Shown here piece after piece: positions 1 through 14,486 of a DNA stretch of 64,000 nucleotides. Numbering within the stretch: the stretch's first letter is position 1; every line of letters begins with the position of its first letter. A model generated the notes under the pieces. That model was not told the origin of the DNA, did no database searches, and was given only the letters and a program-made list of their open reading frames with translations. Position numbers and translations under genes: made by a program. This DNA comes from Diplosphaera chodatii (Eukaryota; Chlorophyta; Trebouxiophyceae; Prasiolales; Stichococcaceae), in contig JAALGY010000051.1 of the NCBI GenBank assembly GCA_032358165.1, positions 1,302,001 to 1,366,000 on the forward strand. The letters run 5' to 3'.

Positions 1-200
1 ATCCACGTCATAGAGTGATCAATCAGTGAAAGGAGTCTGCACACAAACCTGCACTTGATCAGTGCTTTGATTTTGAAGCCTCTCGCTGCTGATTCAAGGC
101 AGTATACTCGTCATAGCCACTCATAAGTGTGTACGCTGGCAGCGGTGGATGATCACGTTGTGGAGTTGACAGCCAGAGCTTGGGAGCGCTCTAGATCAGC
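1..200. other. 5' flank of RFC4
   Basis: This stretch precedes the RFC4 start codon. I see no coding signal, TATA box or repeat in it. It presumably holds the RFC4 promoter and leader. Confidence 0.4.
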
Positions 201-2363
201 ATGTCTACCGCGCCATGGGTGGACAAATAGTGCGCGGCCGCCCTATGCATGCATGCTGCCTGACAGTGAGGGATCGCGTTCTACCATTGCTGTTGTTGTT
301 GATACAGCGGTATCCTGTGCTGATGTCTGCAGCCGTCCCAAAACTGTGGACGAAGTCGCGCATCAGGAGGAGGTGGTGCAGACGCTGCGACGGGCACTGG
401 AGACAGCAAATGTGAGAAGCATTGCGCCTGAGCCACTGTCCTGCAACTCCGAGCTCGTGCATAGAGTGCCTGACGCATGTCGCGCTTCGACGAGTAGCTG
501 AATCGTTGACCGGTGGCAATGCAGCTGCCGCACCTGCTGTTCTATGGGCCGCCCGGCACGGGCAAAACTTCGACAGCGCTGGCAATTGCCCGACAGCTCT
601 ACGGGTCTGGTCACAAATACAGCCTTTACGATTTGTCCAGTGGCGTCCTACGAACCTGTAAGTCAGAAAGCAGCAAAGCAGAGCGCTTGGCTTGATACGA
701 TTGTCCTGGCACGTGGCAGGCCAGAGCTGATGAAGGTGCGGGTCATGGAACTGAACGCGTCAGACGAGCGCGGCATTGGCGTCGTGCGCAACAAGATCAA
801 GCAGTTTGCGTCGTCTGCGATCGGCGAGCCGGCCAAGGGGTACCCTTGCCCGCCCTACAAGCTGCTCATCCTGGACGAGGCTGACTCCATGACACAGGTG
901 ATGTCATCTCTCCCAGGTCTCCAGCATAGTGACTAAGCCAGCAAAGCTGCAGCTGGAGCCAACAGTGTGAGCTCGATGTTGGCTTTCAAGCGAGCCTCGA
1001 GTCTTGCACACATGCATGTTGCTGCAGGATGCGCAGAATGCACTGCGGCGGACGATGGAGGCGCACTCGAAGATCACGCGCTTCGTCTTCATCTGCAACT
1101 ACATCTCCCGCATCATTGAGCCGCTGGCGTCGCGATGCGCGAAGTTCCGCTTCAAGCCCATGCATGGCGACATCATCGCCGAGCGGATAAACCACATCTG
1201 CAGCAGTGAGCGTCCAGTGCTGTTGGTCCCATGCTGGTTGTGTGGAGGGGTGCATGCCTGCCTGGTGCAGTTGGCATGCTGCCACTGGTGCTCTGTTGCT
1301 CGACAGGTTCGTGCCTCAGCTACATCGACACCATTTGCAATCTTCGGCTGCAAGTGTACAAGGCAAATCCTCCTCGGAAAACATTTAGCCGAACTGAGCT
1401 CCTGGTTAAACATGCAGCGGAGGAGGTTACGATGAACGAGGGCACCTTTGACACGCTGTCACGGGTGGCAAATGGCGACCTCCGAAAGGCAATCACCACC
1501 CTGCAGAGTGCGGTGCGCCTGCGGGGCCCTGCTGTGGCTCCAGCCACCGTGCTGGACGTCGCTGGCGCTGTCCCCAAAGTGAGGCACCCTGTAGTTCGCC
1601 GTTCATGCCCTGTTGTGGCGTCAGCTGCGTGACACCATGCTCAGATAGAAGCAAATGCATCAGCGAGCTAGATCACAAACTGCCGGTAAGGTGTACTTCA
1701 GCGTGCCACTGAAGTGTCCAGCACATGCATATGATGCTACTCCTGCTCACACTGCAGGAAACAGTCCAGAAGCTGCTGGACGCAGCGCGGTCAGGCGGCT
1801 TCCAGGCTGTGCAGCAGGCGGTCAACGACCTCATCGCAGAGGGCTGGCTGGTGCGCAGTGCTTCGTGTCCCGCCCACAGCACTGCCAGCTTTTTGCAAGC
1901 CTGGCGCAGGCAGGCCTTGGCGTCTCGGAGGGTGCAGACGCCGTGACACTATCGAGCTGTGCCTGAGCTGAGGGCAGCATGTCTGTGTCCTCTGCACAGA
2001 TGCAGTCAGTATTGCTGGAGGTGCAGTCGGCAGTGCTGTCAGATGACACCCTCAGAGACGACCAGCGTGCGAAGGCATGCTCAGCCGTCGCCCTGGCAGA
2101 CAAGGTGCCGCCAGATCCCGTCCCAGTGCCGAGTCTAGCACGGACGCTCCATGTGCTGGCAACCTCGTTTAAGGGAATGTGCACTGTAACCCGTGAATGC
2201 ATCGCCACATACTGCAATGTCATTCTTCCAGCCTCTTTGCAGGCGCCATACAGCCCACTGAGATGGTGTCTGTGCATTGCTGCAGGCACTCTGTGACGGC
2301 GCAGACGAGTTCTTGCAGCTGCTGAATCTTGGCAGCTCGTTGCAACAGGCCGTACACGCTTGA
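201..2363 (+). CDS. RFC4: Replication factor C subunit 4 (clamp loader, small AAA+ subunit)
   Basis: This is a small subunit of the replication factor C clamp loader, which opens PCNA and loads it on primed DNA in the nucleus. Nine exons join in phase: 201-229, 333-411, 525-604, 720-897, 1028-1205, 1418-1578, 1758-1850, 2000-2104 and 2286-2363. The first intron splits the Tyr codon of the RFC box (PWVDKYRP). Walker A (GPPGTGKTS) lies in exon 3, the ELNASDERG motif and Walker B (DEAD) in exon 4, and the SRC arginine-finger motif in exon 5. The C-terminal collar helices end in a [15 protein letters not shown] sequence. The match is to human RFC4 (yeast Rfc2) rather than other RFC subunits. Length, about 330 residues, is normal. 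The start follows from the conserved N-terminus. Confidence 0.97.
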
Positions 2364-3078
2364 GGGGCAAGTGTAGCGAGCGTGAGTGAGGAAGTAGTAC
2401 AGAAGGCTGATTGTTGTGCGCGAGTTTGCCAGCTGCACCTGGACTCCTGATACAGCGCCTGGCCAACGTGTAAGCGTGTCGTGCTGAGCGCCGACTTAGC
2501 AACAAATGACGCTCTGCAGTCATCAATGCGCATGCATCCACAGCTCGACTTGCCGATTGCGACGTCGACCGCACAGGGCAGACAACTCAGGAGTTTGGGT
2601 GATCCGAGGGTAGATCACACTTTCAAGGGGGGTAAGAAAAGTTGCCAGAGGTCTCCCTGGCTGGGTCGCAGGGTCGCGCCCGGCCTTGACTGGACGCAAC
2701 GCGTTTACGTGGCCTTTAAGGATGTTTTACTGACTTCTAGCAGAGAAGCACGGGTTCGGCTGGCCGTTTCCATGGCCGACGTGACCCCGGGCATTCCTGG
2801 CTGGCTGGCATCATGAGGTGAATACGCAGCTTTCGAACCTGGCGGACATCGTGTTGGACTCAGTCATGAGTATCGCAAAGGTTGAAGACCTATCACACCA
2901 TACGGACCCACATCATCATGCTGTCATCCGGGGATATAAGCTCAGTGGCGACTCTGGGGCAAACTGGAGAAGATTTGGGCTAGAGTTTGCAGTGGTGAGC
3001 CGGTGCATGTGCGACACAAATATAAGAGCATGCTTCATCCGCAGCTTTCCACGCAGCTGACCGAGAGTGTGCGCTACA
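2364..3078 (+). other. RFC4 to CD36-like intergenic region
   Basis: This 0.7 kb contains an open frame at 2481-2816, but its translation shows no family motif or splice partner, so I treat it as non-coding. It probably holds the RFC4 3' end and the promoter of the CD36-like gene. Confidence 0.4.
3021..3028 (+). promoter_or_regulatory. Possible TATA element of the CD36-like gene
   Basis: The sequence tataagag lies 58 bases before the proposed start codon at 3079, a spacing that fits a core promoter with a short leader. It is a single short match and could be chance. Confidence 0.25.
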
Positions 3079-6000
3079 ATGCAGATGATGGGGTTGATTC
3101 TGCCTTGGTTTGGTCCGCTGGTGGGTCTGTTTGTCATCAGTCCGCTCATTGAGATGGGCATCGCGGAGAGCAGACAGCTCACGGCGGAGACACAGTGCCT
3201 GAAAGAGGCTGTGAACGTGTGTGACTCCGTATCGCAGTTCGACTACTACTTTTGGAACATCACAAACCCGGATCAGGTGCAGCTGCATATCCGCTCGCTA
3301 GTGGGCATTCTGCTGGCTGGTGCTGCTGTGCCTGCTTTCACATATCGCAAGAGCGAAGAGATACTAGCTTGCCATCAAGTGCAACGTTTGCGAGACCCAC
3401 CTGGAGATGTTTGTGTAACTGCAGTTCATTGCGGGGACAGCAGCGCCGGAGCTTGATGAAATTGGACCATATGCATTTGAGGTCCAAAGGCTGTCTGGCC
3501 TCTATGCTGATCATACGAAACCATTCCAGCTCGCTCAAGTGTTCTGTTACATCTACATGTGCCTCCAAGCAGACTTTTGTTCATCGTCTTTGCACGACCG
3601 ACTTGACATGACGATCGCAGCACAAGCACTACATGTTTGATACACCCAGGTGAAGGATGTACGGTACAACATTGAGTTCACGGTGAACTACACAGAGGTT
3701 GCATACTCATACTACGAGTACCAAACCTTTCTGCCTCAGCAAAGCTGCAAAGGGTGCTCACTAACAGATTCCTTTGTGGGCATCAACCGGTACAGTCGAC
3801 ATGAATTGTACATGCCAGCTGAAAGTGATGATCATTTGCACAGCAAGCCATCCCTCAGGCTCTGGTTCATATGGCTGAAGTGCTTTATTTGGCATCGCGC
3901 AGGGCATATCAGAATGTTCTGGTGTCTCTTGGGGGCACAGAGTACCCGATTGCCTTGCAGCTGGCACCTGCACTGCTAGGCGGCATCCTGACCAACATTG
4001 CGGGCGCCTTTGATGCAGTATGCACCTTCAGCAGCACCCTGTGACCACCCACATATACAATCACCTGCACTACTGAGACACCAGCTGCTCGTGAAGGCGC
4101 TGCTGCTGCCCTGTCTGCGTCCACGGTGCCATGCATGCTACCCACTGAGCATCGTGCCTGCTGGCCAGGCGGGGCTGCCAGGGTTGATAGGCGTGCCGGC
4201 AATCCAGCTCGCGCTGGCACAGTGGACCAGCTGTGCGGTGGTGCCGGGCGGCAACAGCGTGGGCGACCCCAGCGGCCCCTGGCCCGACCTGTGCGGCTAT
4301 GCGCAGCGGGTGTACCAGCCGGCTTTTGACCTGCCCACGCTGCAGGTGCGTGCCGGACCTGCTGTCACCGCCTGCGCTGCTAGACAACAGCAGTCACACA
4401 CTGCATGTGTCATCATGGATGTCCGGTGCGCACCATTGTGGTCTCATCGGTCTCCCATTGTGGACCCTTCAGGCCATGGCGCAGTACACTCAGCCGTTGC
4501 TGCTGCAGTGGATTGGTGCCACCTCAGCCAGGTGGGTACACTGGACGCCACCCCTCAATACAAAGCTGGCTGCATATGTGTGGCGCATCAAGCACATCCG
4601 TCGCCTGAATCTCAGCACCAAAGTCAGTGCATGTTGCTGCGCCGCAGTGGCATCGACCCCGCAGCGCTGCAGGTCACAAATCTTTTTGCGTACGCACCCG
4701 TGGGTGTCATTGTTTCGACAACGCAGCTGCCAGCAGCCTGGGTCGGCCTGCTCAAGGGCTACCTTTACTATATCACCAGCGTGTATGGCGGGCCTGCCAT
4801 GCAGAGTTTCGTGCTCGGTGGTCCGCTGCTGTCGGCAAATGCAGGAGGGTACATTGCCAAGCGCAGCGTGCACGACTGGTTGTATGGTGAGGATGTGGGG
4901 AGGAGAACGAGTCCAAGCCGCAACCCGTGTCCTGCTCATATGACCGCTCCACCAGTTAAATGTAGAGCCTGGCAAGCTGTATCATGATCCTGCATGTCAG
5001 CAGTACCTGGTTTGCAGGCTGGGTGGACCCGCTGCTGGCGACTGGCGCTGGATGCACCGACTGTCCAGCAGCAAAGGTGTCGCTCACATCTGCTTGGGAG
5101 ACACGCGAGGCACCGATGCAGGTATCTGCTGCGAGTTGGACACTGCTGGTCAGATCAAAATGCTGTCAGATATTGGACGTCTGTCGATGGACATTGAATA
5201 ATCAAGCGTCTCACCCATGTGACATCAGACTGCAGGTGCAGCTGACTGTTTCTGTTGCTGTGCATCATGCAGACTTTTGGGAAGAACCTTTCGGATATCA
5301 GTTATCAAGACTCGCAGCTCGTCTTCTATCGTAACCTGACCACAGGGCGGAACAAGGGGCAGATCCCTGCACAGGTGCCGGCAAGCAGGATGCATCGAGT
5401 GGGGCTTGCATTGCACTGAACCCTTGACAACAATCAACCAACCAGGCATTCAACAGGAGCCATCGTCTGGCCCTTGCAGATCCTAGAGTACAACACCTTA
5501 CGAGAACTGCAGCTGCCATATGGGAAGATCAACGTCACCGGCGCAGACAATGGTCTCATTTATCCGTTGTACCTCAACAAGACGGCGCAGCAGCAGATGT
5601 TTGACCCTACACTGTACCGTGCCGTGGACATCACCTTTGCAGGTGCACGGCGTGTGCTCTGCCATGCACACGAGCTGCTGCTGATCTGCCATCGTGACGG
5701 GTGCTGCTCGTCATTGTTTACACGATGCACTTCACCACAGACACAACAGTGCGGGAACAGTCGCAGGTAAAGTCACTGGTGTGGACCCTAATGAGTCGCA
5801 GAAGCCTCTGCAGGACTGGAGCCCAAGGTCAAGAACATGACCACCTATGAGTACACAGTGGCCAACACCAGCTCCTGGAACTGCGCGGCCCAACTGGTCA
5901 ACCGCACAGCGGACTTGCAGCTCGCGACCAAAGCCGGCCGCAACATCACCTTTGACACGTGGGTCCCATGCACTTCACCTGATATGTGTGTGTTAATGTG

Positions 6001-7497
6001 TGCAGTAAAGAGCAACAGGAGCAGTGCCCGCTTGTCTGTCGACCAGCTTGCGCACTGAACATTGTTGTAGGGCGATTGATCGGTGCGCGTACCCAGAGGT
6101 GTACAATGGCACCTGGAACATGTCGCTGACATACCAGACCCCGACGCTGCTGACGCGCGCCCGCTTCTATGGTGCCGACCCCGCTGTGGCGGCCACCACC
6201 GGCAACACCTTCACCACCAACTATGATGACCACTCATGGAACTACGATGTGGAGCACATTAGCGGCCTCACCATCAGGGTGTGCTGCAGGCTGTGCCCTC
6301 AGTGGCTATACGATGTCAAGGTCCTGATGGGGCGCATTGCAGTGTGTGCCGATCTCTGCTGGTATGCAATGCAAGTGCATGCCGCGTACTCTGCATGCAG
6401 GGGCACCGCACATACCAGACCAACCACCTGATCTACCCCACCGATGTGGTGTACCCCAACGTCTGGATGAAGTCGCCTGGCAGGTGCGCACACGCAACCA
6501 GATCGGCCCTTGAAGCAGTCTAGCCACTGATCTGCTCCCGCTGCTGTCTGAGGCTTCAGCCGGGCTTTCAAAGGGACCACCCAACAGGTTCAGCGATCGC
6601 AGGACCATGTGGATGCCGAGCCACTGGCTGCGCATCCGCTTCTCCATCAGCGACAAGGACGCCAACACCTTCAAGACGCTGCTCGTCGTACGCTTCACAC
6701 CTCCGTGACAGTGGCTTCTTCACCTCCCACTAACACATACATGGTTGCACAGCACGTGCGGCATGGCAAGAAGTGAGCAACAGCGTCGGCCTCAGAGCTG
6801 TTGATGATGATGGGGTGGTTTGGCTGGTGTGCGCACTTCCAGGTTGCATATGCTGCAGGTGCGGCAGGGGCTGCTGCTGGGCTTCGTGGTGCTGCTGCCC
6901 TTCATCGGCATCATCTGCCTGCCAGCCGTGTTCGTCATGCACATGACGCCAGTGCGCCACAAGACCATCCTCTGTCTGCATTATCAGGACACCAGTTTTC
7001 AGTGGGCCGAAGGACCGGTGCATCAGCCACATGAGACAGCGCTGTGGCGGTCACCAGCTGCTTGCCGGCGTAGCTGTTGTCTCAGCACTCAGCTGTGCTT
7101 TGTTGGCACTTGAATGCAGTCGTCGACGGAGCGGAAGAAGACGCTGGCGCTGCTATCCAAGAGCCGGGCGCGGGACCCCACCAACCTGGACGCGGATGAG
7201 CAGGTTGCTATGATGCAGGTGTGTGTCACTTCAAATCTGCACCTCTCCTGGGCACTGCAGTCATGTTCATACCTCGGCTGATGCGTGTTACTGATGTTCT
7301 GCTTCATGTTTTGACATGCATGACATGTGGAGGCATTGACACTGTTGTGTGGATGACGCCTGCAGGAAGCAGCAGCATATGAGACGCTGAAGAGGCCGCC
7401 GAAGAAGACCATCCGGGAAATCCTGCATCCGGAGCTGAGTCTGACTTCCGAGCATCAGGAGCTCATCAAGTCTGGGGAGGAGCTGTCGCATGTATAG
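3079..7497 (+). CDS. CD36/LIMP-2 (scavenger receptor class B) family membrane protein
   Basis: This is a CD36-family protein with a short N-terminal tail, one membrane helix at residues 4-25, a large luminal/extracellular domain, a second helix near the C-terminus (around 6870-6950) and a basic cytosolic tail. Family marks are FWNITNPDQ in exon 1, DEIGPYAFE in exon 2 (compare EVGPYTYR in LIMP-2), LYGWVDPLL (compare LWGYxDPLL), and a late ISGLTIRGHRTYQ region. More than ten N-glycosylation sequons (NIT, NYT, NVT, NKT, NMT, NGT, NLT) fall in the middle domain. Early exons are 3079-3276, 3425-3481, 3650-3789 and 3903-4017; exon 5 starts at 4085 or 4169; the rest reach 7497 through about 12 more exons. 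Animal relatives bind lipids or act in lysosomes; the algal ligand is unknown. It is longer than animal members, with extra segments around 4170-4345. Confidence 0.87.
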
Positions 7498-7903
7498 ACA
7501 CGGTCAAGGCATTGCATGCAATTTACAGTCACGCTGAGTACTTCAGAAGTGTGTATCTGAAGTGCACTCAGCCTACAACTACTGATCACTGAAGCTGACC
7601 AAGAACAGTGCTATACATCACGATCGTACTGAAGGACCTAACTTGTTCATGGCACTGCCTGATGTCCTACTTTGCACACGTCAGCGCAAAGGAACCACAT
7701 CCACCCAGAGAACCTAGCAGGCATATTGCCGTCGCAGAACATACACCAGCAGATCCCAAGGCGCTCAATGTCGGGGCCGCATACGGGTGCGGATATTGGG
7801 GCTTCCACATACATTATTCCCCCGATTGTTAACTGGCAGCCGTGAATGCAGGCAGCAGCCTCTTGATCTCACAGAAATTCTGGAGTCCAGACCTACGTGG
7901 ATT
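7498..7903. other. Convergent 3' intergenic region
   Basis: This holds the 3' ends of the CD36-like gene (+) and the CDCA7-type gene (-). I see no gene or repeat here. Confidence 0.4.
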
Positions 7904-10573
7904 CTAGGCAGCCAGGCGGCAGCTGCGGCGGCGGGCGGCGAGCGGCGTCTCAGGCGCTGGGGGCCCCGCAGAGACGCGCTTGCCGCCGGCCGTCAGCTTC
8001 AGCACTGATGCCGCGGCCTTTGTGGAGGTGGCTGCTGCTGCCTTCTGGGCGCTGCGACCGCGGCTCGCTAGCGCCTTGCGCTGGGGCATCGCCTCGTCGA
8101 TACGCGACTGGCGGGTGCGTGATGGCGCCGACGCAGGCGCTGCTGGCCCCTGTTCTGATGGACACCTCGCCTCGGAGGCACCCGCATCCTCTGCAGTGCA
8201 GCGCAGAGAAGGTGTCACCACGCCGCAGATGCACTTTTGGCGCTGAAGCCAGCAGAAAACAACATGTGTCAAGCAGCATGTCGCATCGGTCAAGCCCAAG
8301 AGTGCCGTATGTAAAGCATCTGCAAGGCGCACCATCGCGCGGCGGGGTGGGGGGCGCAGGCGGAACGTCTGCTGCCTGCTGCTCGGCGGCTGACGCAGTC
8401 GGCTGCGCATCGTCAGCACCCTCCAGGTGGTTCAGCACCAGGTAGTGGGCCACCGACTTGAACCCTGCAGTCGAGGAGGTGGGCGTATGAAAACATCTTG
8501 TGGCCTTTTCCGCCTGCAGAAGTGTCATCCACATTAACATGGTGGTGGTGTCTTGCATGCTGTCGGATCGACATGGTCAGGCTGAACACCGAAAGCACAG
8601 CAGCAGCAGGCCCCGACGGCCTTTGGCACCGCAGGGTCTGCGGGTCAAGAGTGCTGGCGCGGCGGAGGCGCACCCATGGCGATGGCCTTGCGGTACAGGG
8701 CGCCGGTGGGCGCCCAGCCGCGGCGGGTGCGGTGCTGGCTGCAGTTGCACAGCAGCGGGTCGCGGCAGTGCGGGCAGGTCCAGCCCGGGTTGGCGTTCAC
8801 CTCATCCACATTCTCGCCGTACCGCATGAACAGGCAGTCCCCGCAGAACACCCCCTGCAGCGCAGCCAGCTGGTCCATTGTCGATGGCTTGGCAACAGGC
8901 AGGGGTTTTGGTGCCTTGGATGCGGCCACACGCACCTGCTGCGGGAATGGCTATCCAGATGCTGTCTGACCCAGTTGTGGTTCACAGCATGCAAATCGCA
9001 GAGGAACCGTCAAGAAAGCGCATTTGGTAGGATTGCACACCGAAAGTGATTGGCACTGCGAGCAGGAGGTGCGCTTGCCCATCGTCTTCTGGCGGCACTG
9101 GTGGCACGTCTGCCCCTCCACCTTGTCATAGATGCGGTTGCCCTGTGCATCATAGCCGTCCACGAACAGGTCCCTGCAGGCAGATGGCACGGGTCAACAC
9201 TTGCAGTCTCAGACTTCCTGGCGATTGGCAGATCACCTGATTCACAGCAGTGCGTGTGCAGGTGCAGGTCAGCATAAGATCTGCTTTGTTTCCGCGCCCA
9301 CTTGAGCTGCTGGGCACAGGCAGGCTTTCCATCAGCTCACCATGGCTGCTGGCACTCGCCCAGCATGGCAACATGCTCCTGCGTGTACTTCTCCTCTGCA
9401 GCGCCCACTGCATACATGACGAGAACACCTCAGGGTGCCTGTGACACGGCGCTGCTGCATCGACCTAGAATCAAGACGATGACCGGCCAGAAAGGTCCAT
9501 CCCGTGACGATGTTGATGCTTGCTCGCTTCGATAATAGATGAACACACGGAGTCAGCATGTGTCCCGACCGAGCTGTGCCCACCAATCAGGGTGTCGAAA
9601 GTGCGTCGCCGCTTTGCGCCGACTGCCTTATCTGCCGCATCAAGCGCACTGTCGCTGTAGTTTGGCGCCGGCTTGCCCTGCATGCAACAGAATTCGATTT
9701 TCATGCGTGCGTATCTGTGGCAACAGTATGGGCAGCATGCCAGGCGGCAAGCCTGGCACATGCATGGGCCTTCGAATGCAAGGAGGGGATAGATGGCGGC
9801 GGCACCTCTGTGCGGGACGAGCGACGCCGCTCCGACGGCGCGATGCGCACTGCTGGCTCTGAGGACCGCCGCTTGACCGGCCGCCGCTGCTGGGGCACCG
9901 ACGCCCGGTGCAGGTTGCTGGAAGCCTGCCAATTTCGGGGAGCATTGTCAGAGCAGCAGTCGCAGGCCGGGAGAATTGCAGACCGTGATCACAATGCAAA
10001 GGCCGAGTCCATACGATTGTCTGATGCGATCACGCGATGCACTGCACTGAAGCGTCGTCTGCTCACAAAGCCCCGGCCGTGACTCGGGACATGTTCCATG
10101 TCACTGAGGTGCTAAAAGCTGTTGTGCTGCCGCATGCGCGGCGCGAAGCAAATCATTTGCATGAAACGTTGCGATGCATGACCACATGCGCTCAGGTCTG
10201 TGAATGCATGTCTCGCGGCAATCTTTCCGGAGCTGTGTCAGAGGCGATCAGGAACGGGCCTGGTGATCTCAAGAGTTGCGACAAGCTTCACCTGTGCAAG
10301 GCCGATCTCTGTCATGCGCCGCTTGTTCTCAGCGATGCGTGCCAGGCGCTCGGCCTCATATTCGGCCATGACTGCTGTTGTCGGAGGCCGCTGTGTCGGC
10401 TGATGCACGCCGCTGCGACTGCTTGTCAGCGGACGTGGCGACACGGCCGATGTCGTCAGAAAGGATGTGATGCGGTGCGGATGCGCAGCGGTTGCCAAGA
10501 TTGCTGCAGCCTGCGGAATGTTTGCCATCGAGAGTTTCTCGTGCATGTTTTGAACTGCAAGGGTTGATAGCAT
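7904..10573 (-). CDS. CDCA7-type protein with 4CXXC_R1 zinc finger
   Basis: This is a nuclear zinc-finger protein of the CDCA7 family. The N-terminus (exon 10573 to about 10286) carries YEAERLARIAENKRRM, typical of plant members. Basic, Ser-rich exons follow (about 9940-9590). The conserved C-terminal domain starts with YTQEHVAMLGECQQPW (about 9420-9335) and runs across an intron into DLFVDGYDAQGNRIYD and TCHQCRQKT (from 9173), then GVFCGDCLFMRYGENV, WTCPHCR and CNCS (about 8935-8680). The intron between W and D is in phase (tg|g). A Lys/Pro-rich insert of about 20 residues separates the first Cys pairs from GVFCGDC. The tail (about 8150-7904) is Ala/Lys/Arg-rich. Animal CDCA7 recruits the HELLS/DDM1 remodeler and supports DNA methylation; the same role here is inference. 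The start could instead be at 10528 or 10546. Confidence 0.92.
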
Positions 10574-10903
10574 GTTGGTGAATGGCCGTACAGGACTCTG
10601 TACTGCTCTGCTCTTACAGACCTTGCCATAACATTGGCCCTGCATCTGGCCAAACGCAGCGAAGATATACCGTTCACCTTCACGCAAGTGCATCACACCA
10701 GGGTACCAAAAATGCAACTCTGTGGCGGCAGTGGTGCACAGGATGTGTCGACACACAAAACCCGCAACAGGTGCAGGCCGGCAATGTGCAGCCAGCAACC
10801 AGGTGCTGCTCCTTTGAAGAATAGCTGGCAAAATCTCTCTGCAATGTGCAGAGACAGGCCGCTTCACAACTGCAGAGGAGGACTCGACGAGCGAGCGCTC
10901 TGT
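10574..10903 (-). other. Spacer between aminotransferase 3' end and CDCA7-type promoter
   Basis: This short spacer lies between two minus-strand genes. It should hold the aminotransferase 3' end and the CDCA7-type promoter. I see no coding signal or clear element. Confidence 0.35.
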
Positions 10904-13853
<2,950 letters not shown>

Positions 13854-14486
13854 CTTGCAATACAATGAGGCACGGCACATATAGATGGCAGTAGGTTCTG
13901 CACACAAGTCTGCGGCAGGGCCTGCGCTGCCAACGTGCCGCAGTCGTGCTGACCTGGCAGCCAACGCATTTCGCTCACGGGACTGACAACGCGAGCAAGA
14001 CCCCGACACGAAAGCTACCCTTTGTCCATATGCTTGTGCATTCTGATTTGTGTTTTCTATGCCTACCTGCAGTCAAGCTTGTGCATTGCACCTCAGATGC
14101 ACACCGTCTCGGCAGCATAACATGAACACTGGACTCTAAATCTGCTGTGCAATTTGGGCAACAACACAAGCCAACACGGGAGGGTGAGGGACATGCTGCA
14201 AATCAGACAATGAACGCTAGTGACGGGCCACTCGGGTTGAAGCCTCTGCCGGGCGCAAGGGCGCGTCCCCGGCGGACCTCTGCTGCGCCGCAGAGCACGC
14301 TCCCCGTGCACCAGGTTGCGACAGACCACCGCGAGGCTTCCCCCAGCCTGCAGCATGTACGCTTGCTTCTGGAAAGTACAACCATGTGATCAATATATGT
14401 GCATGCGCCTGGAGGTGAACCACATGTGATGTGTGGGCAGTCATGTGGACGAGGCGGACGCAGTGCTCACATCAGATCATGGTGCA
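13854..14486. promoter_or_regulatory. Divergent promoter region, aminotransferase / STI1-DHHC gene
   Basis: This 0.63 kb separates two start codons pointing outward, so it should hold both promoters and leaders. Short open frames exist on both strands (for example 14203-14444 minus), but none shows a family motif or joins a neighbour. An unseen 5' exon of the DHHC gene cannot be excluded. Confidence 0.4.

Noticed and set aside
1831..2574. 247-codon minus-strand open frame
   Set aside because: It lies opposite the last RFC4 exons and shows no family similarity.
3998..4987. 329-codon plus-strand open frame
   Set aside because: It reads through several introns of the CD36-like gene; only parts coincide with real exons, and the flanking parts lack family motifs.
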